Shown: piece by piece, positions 1-4,811 of the stretch
How the letters are laid out: every line of letters starts with the position of its first letter
How positions within the stretch are numbered: position 1 is the first letter of the stretch
Assembly: GCA_016286835.1 (NCBI GenBank)
Contig: JAEEUD010000070.1
Location: 1-8,079, forward strand
DNA length: 8,079 bases
DNA from: Pyramidobacter sp.
GTDB taxonomy: Bacteria; Synergistota; Synergistia; Synergistales; Dethiosulfovibrionaceae
Direction of reading: 5' to 3'
The notes under the pieces: generated by a model
The model's input: only the letters and a program-made list of their open reading frames with translations
Database searches by the model: none
Told to the model about the DNA's origin: nothing
Program-made: the position numbers and the translations under genes

Positions 1-20
1 CCTACGACTGGCATGCTCAT
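1..20 (-). CDS. 5' end of an unidentified downstream gene (partial, runs off the window)
   Basis: An ATG at 20-18 on the minus strand directly follows the TGA stop of citXG (23-21). A Shine-Dalgarno-like AAAAGGGG run ends 4 nt before the stop-start junction bases are finished, giving good spacing to this ATG. Only six codons are visible (M-S-M-P-V-V), too few to assign a family. The tight spacing suggests co-transcription with citXG, so a citrate lyase or citrate metabolism gene would be a natural guess, but nothing in the six residues shows it. A second ATG two codons later is an alternative start. Confidence 0.45.
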
Positions 21-1424
21 TCAGCCCCTTTTATAGTTCTCAGCCTCGCTCCACGAGGTAATTTCGTTCTCAAAGCGTGATAAAAAGTGCAGCAGCAACG
101 TCAGCGCTAGAAGATCGGCGCAGCCGCCCGGGCTTAAATTCTCGGCGATAAAGGCGCGATCGATCACAGCAATCTTTTCCTGAGGCAGATCCGGTTCCTG
201 CGCTAGCTGTGCAGCTAATTCCGTCTGTACCCGACGAAAACGCGCCAAACTCGAACGCTTGATCATGTTCGTGTCGTCCACAGCGCAGATCAGGCGCAGA
301 AGCGTCAGTGCCGCCGCGTCATTGAGGCTTTTTCCACGTTTTTGCAAAAATTCGAAGAATGGCAACGAGACGCTGATCACCGATGGGAAGCCGGCCACAG
401 CTTCGCCGCGGATTCCGGCGACGCCGCTTTCACGATAGATCCTCTGCCCTGCCGAGTTTCCGGACAAAAATTCGCCTTTGACCTCTTCGACCATTTGCGC
501 TGTCTCACAAGCGAGAGTTTCAGCCTTAGCGCTTCTTCCCTGCGCCCACAGCCGGCCTCGGGCAGCGCAAAATAGGCCGATGGTAAAGATCGCGCCTTTG
601 TGCGTATTCACGCCGTGTGTCGCATCGCGCATCGTTTCTTCCGCTTCCAGACCAGGGAGGCGCAGTGCGCGAAACGATTCCTGCGGTGTCTTGTCAGCAT
701 ATTCGATGCCAAGGCGCACACAACGGACGAAATACGGTAAGAGTGCGCAGGCGCTGTCGATGAACGTGAATACGTCCATGTCAGCGTGAGAACCGTTGTT
801 CAGGCGATCGACCAAGCCCGGCTTGGGCGAAACGCAGACCTCGCTCAGCAAAGCACGCTGAGCTTCAGAGGCCACGCGGAAGGCAAACGCGCCGCACTCA
901 TCCTCATACATCATCGTCACTGCCGCACGCGCCAACTCCGGAGCGGTATGGAAACGTCGAGGAGCGCAGTCCATCACAGGTCGGCCGCATATCAGGCACG
1001 TCCGTGACGCATGTCCGATCTGCGCTCGCTCGATCTTCACGCCCGCGTCTGTCAAAACGTCCATGTCGTACAGCCGCGACGCCGGCGAACTCTCTTCCAG
1101 ATCGCAGGCAATGCGTTTCACTTCAAGCGCCGGCGCGGCAACGGACAAAAACGCCTCACTGCCAGCGGAATCGAAAAAACACTCCACGCGTTCGACCTTA
1201 TATCCTTTGCATAAAAGCGCACGTTCCAGCCGCTCCAGTCCGCGCTTGAAGAACGCCTTTGCCAACGGGAACTGTTTGACGGGACCGGGCATGTTCAGTG
1301 TGAAGCTGATCAACGTACAGTTCCTCTGGAGCATTTCTCTCTGACGGGCCGCGCGCCGCTCACGGGCATCCAGCACTTCCGCAAGTGACGCTTCAGGCCC
1401 GTTTAACAGCCTGCTCAGTTCCAT
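21..1424 (-). CDS. citXG: Bifunctional CitX-CitG: citrate lyase prosthetic-group transferase fused to triphosphoribosyl-dephospho-CoA synthase
   Basis: This fused protein carries both maturation activities for citrate lyase. By family knowledge, CitG makes 2'-(5''-triphosphoribosyl)-3'-dephospho-CoA from ATP and dephospho-CoA. CitX transfers that group to a serine of the acyl-carrier subunit CitD. From the preferred start the protein is 467 aa. The CitX part covers about residues 1-175, with FTLNMPGPVK (41-50), SRLYDMDVL (116-124) and the Cys-rich CLICGRPVMDCAPRRFH block (143-159). The CitG part covers about 185-467, with VSPKPGLVDRLNNGSHADMD (198-217), THGVNTHKG (269-277), a YRESGVAGIRGEA stretch, DTNMIKRSS, and NLSPGGCADLLALT near the C-terminus. 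The ATG at 1424 has GGAAG 8 nt upstream and matches where CitX proteins usually begin. ATGs at 1430 and 1439 and a TTG at 1466 are in-frame alternatives. The same fusion order is known as CitXG in Haemophilus. No citC/D/E/F is visible in the window. Regulation is discussed under the upstream sites. Confidence 0.93.
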   Translation of the reverse strand: MELSRLLNGPEASLAEVLDARERRAARQREMLQRNCTLISFTLNMPGPVKQFPLAKAFFKRGLERLERALLCKGYKVERVECFFDSAGSEAFLSVAAPALEVKRIACDLEESSPASRLYDMDVLTDAGVKIERAQIGHASRTCLICGRPVMDCAPRRFHTAPELARAAVTMMYEDECGAFAFRVASEAQRALLSEVCVSPKPGLVDRLNNGSHADMDVFTFIDSACALLPYFVRCVRLGIEYADKTPQESFRALRLPGLEAEETMRDATHGVNTHKGAIFTIGLFCAARGRLWAQGRSAKAETLACETAQMVEEVKGEFLSGNSAGQRIYRESGVAGIRGEAVAGFPSVISVSLPFFEFLQKRGKSLNDAAALTLLRLICAVDDTNMIKRSSLARFRRVQTELAAQLAQEPDLPQEKIAVIDRAFIAENLSPGGCADLLALTLLLHFLSRFENEITSWSEAENYKRG

Positions 1425-1429
1425 CTCCA

Positions 1430-1474
1430 TCACTTCCATTCGCCCAAGCAAGTTTTTCCGCAACAACTATACAT
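1430..1474 (-). CDS. Possible 14-codon leader mini-ORF upstream of citXG
   Basis: An ATG at 1474-1472 has a textbook ribosome binding site, GGGAG (1484-1480), 5 nt upstream. It opens a short frame, MYSCCGKTCLGEWK, whose TGA stop (1432-1430) shares its A with an in-frame citXG ATG (TGATG). This is the architecture of translational coupling or of a leader peptide, and three of its 14 residues are Cys. It lies in a different frame from citXG and is not an N-terminal extension of it. The same bases also form the -10 box of a candidate promoter (1466-1494). If that promoter is used, its transcript starts downstream of this ATG, so the mini-ORF would be translated only from read-through transcripts coming from ribF. 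No homologue is recognised, and chance occurrence is a serious alternative. Confidence 0.3.
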   Translation of the reverse strand: MYSCCGKTCLGEWK

Positions 1475-1494
1475 TTTTTCTCCCGGATTTGCAA
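1466..1494 (-). promoter_or_regulatory. Candidate sigma-70-type promoter for citXG
   Basis: On the minus strand there is a -35 element TTGCAA (1494-1489, 4 of 6 consensus matches), exactly 17 nt of spacer, and a -10 element TATAGT (1471-1466, 5 of 6). The predicted start of transcription is near the G at 1459, giving a leader of about 35 nt to the preferred citXG ATG at 1424. The site lies directly downstream of the intrinsic terminator that closes the ribF operon, and its -35 box touches the terminator's U-tract. That is where an independent promoter for citXG would be expected. The call rests on pattern only. Confidence 0.5.
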
Positions 1495-1529
1495 AAAGAA
1501 AAACGGTATCGGTCAAAAATCCGACACCG
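1491..1529 (-). terminator. Rho-independent terminator after ribF
   Basis: Starting 6 nt after the ribF stop, the minus-strand RNA can form a 9-bp stem. CGGUGUCGG (1529-1521) pairs with CCGAUACCG (1512-1504) with one G-U pair, around an 8-nt loop AUUUUUGA. The stem is followed immediately by UUUUUCUUUUU (1503-1493). GC-rich stem plus U-tract is the classical intrinsic terminator layout. It should end the nusA-to-ribF transcription unit. Its U-tract ends only 8 nt before the GGGAG of the mini-ORF, so any transcript coming from ribF must read through it to reach citXG. Confidence 0.85.
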
Positions 1530-1535
1530 CTGCGT

Positions 1536-2459
1536 TCATTTCCTTTGATCCTGACCGTTCTGGCGAAAAATCTCCAATAAAGGGCTCGAAATTGTAAAAC
1601 ACTCCTGCGCCTGAGCACAATCGGCTTGTAGTTGTTTTGCCAGCGCATCGGCGTTGGCAAAGCGCTCCATCGGCCGCAACCGGCGAAAAAGCGCCAATAA
1701 CAGCTTATGACCGTAGAGGCCGCCGGAGAATTCCAGCACATGGACCTCCAGACGCAAGTCCAGTCCGTCACCAAACGTCGGGTTACGCCCCACAGATACA
1801 GCCGCAGCGTACCACTGTCCGTCAGCCCAAGCGGAACCGGCGTAGACGCCCTCAGCGGGGATCAGCTTGTACTCACCCGGATTAAGATTGGCCGTCGGAA
1901 AGCCGAACGTTCGCCCGCGCTGCTGACCGTGGACAACCCGCGAACGGATAAAAAACGGATAGCCAAGCAGGCAAGAAGCCTGTTCGAGATCTCCTTTTTC
2001 GATGCACGACCTCACGCGTGTGCTGCTGACAGGGCTTCCGCCTTCTTCAAGCTGCGGGACGAGCTCGACTTTCAGCCCAAACTTCGCGCCGTATCTGCGA
2101 AGAAAAGCCCCGTCCCCCGTCCTGCCACGGCCAAAACGAAAATCGCTGCCGACGACGATCCCATCAAGCGGAACGCGCTTCCGCAATTCGTCGAGAAAAA
2201 TTTGCGGCTCGGTGTCTGCGAATACGCGCGTAAAAGGGATCTCGATCGGCTCGGGCACCCCGAGACAGCTGCGCAGAAAACTTTTTTCCTCCTGAGAAAA
2301 GAGCCTCGCTTTCAGTCCGCCGAGGACAAAGCGCGGATGGGGCTCGAACGTGACCAGAGTCCAGTCCGTGTTCAACTCGCGGGAAAGCGAACGAGCGCGG
2401 TCAAACAATGCAAAATGACCGCGATGATAACCGTCAAATGCGCCGATGCAGACGATCAT
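1536..2459 (-). CDS. ribF: Bifunctional riboflavin kinase / FAD synthetase
   Basis: The protein converts riboflavin to FMN (C-terminal kinase) and FMN to FAD (N-terminal adenylyltransferase). From the ATG at 2459 it has 307 aa, the normal family length. The N-terminal nucleotidyltransferase domain shows GAFDGYHRGH (6-15, with the HxGH signature), FEPHP (38-42), GSDFRFGRGRTGD (104-116) and SSTRVRS (145-151). The riboflavin kinase domain shows GRTFGFPTANL (182-192), the VSVGRNPTFG block (221-230) and the LEVHVLEF strand (237-244), which carries the expected catalytic Glu. The start is chosen because this ATG overlaps the truB stop as ATGA (2459-2456) and places the protein at the usual RibF N-terminus. 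An upstream in-frame extension lies wholly within truB and has no family support. No strong Shine-Dalgarno is at ideal spacing (GAGGG about 13 nt away), so translational coupling to truB is likely. Last gene before the terminator. Confidence 0.96.
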   Translation of the reverse strand: MIVCIGAFDGYHRGHFALFDRARSLSRELNTDWTLVTFEPHPRFVLGGLKARLFSQEEKSFLRSCLGVPEPIEIPFTRVFADTEPQIFLDELRKRVPLDGIVVGSDFRFGRGRTGDGAFLRRYGAKFGLKVELVPQLEEGGSPVSSTRVRSCIEKGDLEQASCLLGYPFFIRSRVVHGQQRGRTFGFPTANLNPGEYKLIPAEGVYAGSAWADGQWYAAAVSVGRNPTFGDGLDLRLEVHVLEFSGGLYGHKLLLALFRRLRPMERFANADALAKQLQADCAQAQECFTISSPLLEIFRQNGQDQRK

Positions 2460-3385
2460 GGCAGCACCGCCGCCCTCGGCAGGTTCACGCGCGGACAGAC
2501 GACCGCGCGGCCGTTTTCGCACTTGATGTATCCCAGACAGAAAAGGTCCCGGCCCAGCACGACCACTCCGTCGTTTATGGGGACGACACCTCCGCCAAGA
2601 CGGTTCATGAAACTGAGATACACGTTCAGCCCGTTTGAAAGCCGCTTTTCGCAGAACGAATTGGCCTCGTAGCTGTAATACTGCGTCGCCAGCGTCTCAA
2701 CAGGGGCAAGCGTCCTGACAAGCTCATCTGCGGTCGGACGCTGCTGCGGGTTGTACGGCAACGCATTTTCGCATGTGTAGCAGCCGACGTTCAGTCTGCG
2801 CAGGCCGGAAAGATGCGCTCCCGTACCGATCATCCGTCCAAGGTCGCGCGCAAGACTGCGCACATAGGTGCCGCGGTGGCAGCGAACAAGCAGCCGGGCC
2901 TCTCCAATTTCAGTCCGTCCCAGATACGTAATAGACGTGATGTTGACGGGGCGCGGTCGGATCGCAGGGTCGGAACCTGCACGGGCCAGTTTATGCGCAC
3001 GCGTTCCCTCGACTTTCACGGCGGAAACGCGTGGCGGCGTCTGGAGACGGACGCCGCAAAACGCAGGCAGGCAACTTTTCAGCGCGGCTTCGTCGTAATC
3101 AGCCGTTTCTGGCTCCGAGAGCGGCTCACCGGATGCGTCGTCGGTCGATGTTTCCCAACCGAAAGCGACCCGCGCTTCGTAGGTTTTCGGCAGGTTCATG
3201 ACCGCTTCGGAAAGACGCGTCGCATAACCGGCCAGCACGATCAGCGTGCCCGAAGCAGTGGTGTCGAGTGTACCGGCGTGTCCCGTCTTCTGTTTCCTGC
3301 CTCCCAGAGCCGCCCCGACGCCGTTGACGCAGGCGCGGCTGGGAGCACCGTATATTTTGTCAAGAACGATCAGCCCGTTATACAC
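2456..3385 (-). CDS. truB: tRNA pseudouridine(55) synthase TruB
   Basis: TruB isomerises U55 in the T-loop of tRNAs to pseudouridine and also acts as a tRNA folding chaperone. The 309-aa product has the usual length. The catalytic block is GHAGTLDTTASGTL (residues 35-48), with the presumed nucleophile Asp41. KTYEARVAFGWETSTDD (67-83) carries the conserved Tyr69. Further landmarks are LQTPPRVSAVKVEGTRAHKLAR, RCHRGTYVRSLARDLG and GAHLSGLRRLNVG, followed by a PUA-like C-terminal region. Two motifs deviate from consensus: the N-terminal K-P-x-G-x-T-S is K-I-Y-G-A-P-S (10-16), and the usual Pro after the catalytic Asp is Thr42. The start is a GTG that overlaps the nrnA stop by 8 nt, with a GAGGTG about 7 nt upstream, and there is no better upstream start. 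Its 3' end overlaps ribF by 4 nt. Confidence 0.96.
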   Translation of the reverse strand: MYNGLIVLDKIYGAPSRACVNGVGAALGGRKQKTGHAGTLDTTASGTLIVLAGYATRLSEAVMNLPKTYEARVAFGWETSTDDASGEPLSEPETADYDEAALKSCLPAFCGVRLQTPPRVSAVKVEGTRAHKLARAGSDPAIRPRPVNITSITYLGRTEIGEARLLVRCHRGTYVRSLARDLGRMIGTGAHLSGLRRLNVGCYTCENALPYNPQQRPTADELVRTLAPVETLATQYYSYEANSFCEKRLSNGLNVYLSFMNRLGGGVVPINDGVVVLGRDLFCLGYIKCENGRAVVCPRVNLPRAAVLP

Positions 3386-4319
3386 GACACAGCACCTCGC
3401 GGAGTTCTTTCAGCCCTTCCTCCAACGGCCTTTCGATCGTGCATCCTGCTGCGTAGCGATGACCACCGCCGTTCCACTTTGAGGCCAGATCGTTGGCGGC
3501 AAGCCCCCCACGGGACCGGAAACTGCAACGCAGACCCCTTGGGGTCTCCGAGACAAGGACCGTCATATCCGCACCAGCGATATGGGTCAGCATATTGACG
3601 AGCCCTTCGGTATCCGCTTCCGCCGCCCCCGTTTCGAGAAAATCTCCGCAACTCACCCACGAAAGGACTCCCTTTCCGCCGTGACGTTCAACACGGCTCA
3701 GACAACGTCCCCACAGCCGCATTTTCTGCATCGTGTCGTTATAATCGAGCAGTTCGTCGATCTCGCTGGGGACCGCACCGGCCCGGACAAGCTCGGCGGC
3801 GGCGCGTAGTGTATTTTCCGTGGTGTTGGAGTAGCGGAACCAGCCGCAGTCGGTCACGATCGCGACATAAAGAGCCTTAGCGATTTCCGGTGTAACTGGG
3901 CAGCCCAGTTCGTAAATCAGCTGGAGCAAGAGCTCGCCGGTAGCGGCCGCCTCTGGGACGACCCAGTTGGTGCACGTCGCAAAACCTTCGTTGTCGCGGT
4001 GATGATCGACACAGAGCGCCACGTCAGCCGACGGGATGCCGCGGTCGCGCGTGCTCACATCAACGGCGATGACGCAGCGGCCGTCGTCCGTGATGTCTTC
4101 GCTGACACGGTATTCTTCAGCAAACGGCAAAAATCGGTACAGCGGCGGCAACGGATCAGCACCGCCCCAAACTGCATCTTTTCCTAGCAATGCGGCGGCA
4201 CACATCAACGCACTACCGCAGCCAAGCGTGTCGCCGTCAGGTCTGACATGACAGATGATGCGCCACTTCGGCGCAGCTTTCAAAGCAAAGGCGATTGACT
4301 GAACTTCACTCGCGGCCAT
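3378..4319 (-). CDS. nrnA: DHH-family phosphoesterase, NrnA-type nanoRNase / pAp phosphatase
   Basis: NrnA-type DHH/DHHA1 proteins degrade 2-5 nt RNA oligomers and dephosphorylate pAp to AMP using Mn2+. From the ATG at 4319 the protein is 313 aa, typical of the family. The DHH domain shows HVRPDGDTLGCG (24-35, with H24, D28, D30), the AVDVST strand (D87) and VDHHRDN (D105-H106-H107). The middle contains TDCGWFRYSNTT, as in this family. The C-terminal DHHA1 domain carries the substrate-binding GGGHRYAAG (284-292). The start is preferred because AGGAG lies about 7 nt upstream inside rbfA and because a longer frame would add a 38-residue Arg-rich tail that is only rbfA read out of frame. It overlaps the rbfA 3' end by 14 nt and truB by 8 nt. 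Exact substrate preference (nanoRNA, pAp or c-di-nucleotide products) cannot be told from sequence. Confidence 0.93.
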   Translation of the reverse strand: MAASEVQSIAFALKAAPKWRIICHVRPDGDTLGCGSALMCAAALLGKDAVWGGADPLPPLYRFLPFAEEYRVSEDITDDGRCVIAVDVSTRDRGIPSADVALCVDHHRDNEGFATCTNWVVPEAAATGELLLQLIYELGCPVTPEIAKALYVAIVTDCGWFRYSNTTENTLRAAAELVRAGAVPSEIDELLDYNDTMQKMRLWGRCLSRVERHGGKGVLSWVSCGDFLETGAAEADTEGLVNMLTHIAGADMTVLVSETPRGLRCSFRSRGGLAANDLASKWNGGGHRYAAGCTIERPLEEGLKELREVLCRV

Positions 4320-4710
4320 CCGCGCTCTCCTCTGCCTCTTCGCCGTCGGCATGCGCGGAATCGTCAGGCAGCGTCTCGGCGATTTTGTCGAGGACCCTGT
4401 CCATCTCGCGCGCCAGTTCCTCACTGTCATCAAAACGGAACGTCAGCTCCGGCACGGTACGGTATGAAAGACGTCGTCCCAGCGTAGCGCGAACGAAACC
4501 GGCCGCATTTTCGAGCAGCTTGGCAATCTCACCGCGTCCGTTTTCCCGCAACGTTGTGTAGTATACCTTCGCGTATTTCAGGTCTTTCGAGCAATCGACC
4601 GACGTGACGATGACCTCGGCCAGCTTTGCATCGCGCACGTCCTGTGCGAGGATCGTAGAGATCTCCCGCTGGAGCTGACTGTTGATCCTGCCCATTCTGA
4701 ATCGGGGCAT
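4306..4710 (-). CDS. rbfA: 30S ribosome-binding factor A
   Basis: RbfA is a small KH-like protein that binds free 30S subunits and assists late 16S rRNA maturation, especially in the cold. The 134-aa product begins MPRFRMGRINSQLQREIS, followed by DVRDAKLAEVIVTSVDCSKDLKYAKVYYT, the ENAAGFVRATLGRRL helix with the A-x-G-type kink region, and YRTVPELTFRFDDS. These are all standard RbfA landmarks. It ends in an acidic, low-complexity tail of about 20 residues rich in Asp, Glu, Ala and Ser, a variable feature of the family. The ATG at 4710 is fixed by a perfect AAGGAGG (4724-4718) 7 nt upstream; the longer frame from a TTG at 4734 would include the Shine-Dalgarno itself. It is the only gene of the cluster preceded by a real spacer, which contains a hairpin. 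Confidence 0.96.
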   Translation of the reverse strand: MPRFRMGRINSQLQREISTILAQDVRDAKLAEVIVTSVDCSKDLKYAKVYYTTLRENGRGEIAKLLENAAGFVRATLGRRLSYRTVPELTFRFDDSEELAREMDRVLDKIAETLPDDSAHADGEEAEESADGRE

Positions 4711-4740
4711 CTGTTTTCCTCCTTGCGTGTGCAAAACATC

Positions 4741-4782
4741 TCGCGCCGGCGCTGAACGAGTTCATTCAGACCGCCGGCGCGA
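4741..4782 (-). other. Strong GC-rich hairpin in the infB-rbfA spacer
   Basis: A perfect 11-bp inverted repeat, TCGCGCCGGCG (4741-4751) and CGCCGGCGCGA (4772-4782), encloses a second 5-bp stem, CTGAA/TTCAG (4752-4756 with 4765-4769). A 2-nt bulge separates the stems, and the loop is 8 nt. In the sense (minus) direction it is followed by GATGTTTTGC, a weak U-tract, and 16 nt later by the rbfA Shine-Dalgarno. In the plus direction it is followed by TTGTTTTT, a better terminator tail. It could be a leaky attenuator, an RNA-processing or stability element, or a terminator for antisense transcription. The structure is seen directly; its function is inferred. Confidence 0.7.
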
Positions 4783-4811
4783 TTGTTTTTAAGATATTCT
4801 ATTAGATACAA

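Noticed and set aside
1539..1600. TTTACA-like -35 element within the ribF 3' end as an alternative citXG promoter
   Set aside because: No reasonable -10 hexamer at the right distance, and such a transcript would still meet the terminator at 1491-1529.
1707..2672. Long plus-strand open frame of 321 codons opposite ribF and the truB end
   Set aside because: It lies antisense to clearly conserved coding sequence, shows no recognisable domain, and its composition (rich in Arg, Pro, Lys) is what a GC-rich complementary frame produces.
2813..3598. Plus-strand open frame of 261 codons opposite truB and nrnA
   Set aside because: Same reasoning: antisense shadow over two well-supported genes, low-complexity Arg-rich product, no family motif.
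4320..4433. 38-residue N-terminal extension of nrnA
   Set aside because: It is Arg-rich, is only rbfA sequence read out of frame, and the ATG at 4319 has a good Shine-Dalgarno and the expected family N-terminus.
4783..4811. AT-rich stretch after infB (minus strand contains TAGAAT) as a promoter for rbfA
   Set aside because: No acceptable -35 hexamer at 16-18 nt upstream. The AT richness is explained as well by the flank of the hairpin.
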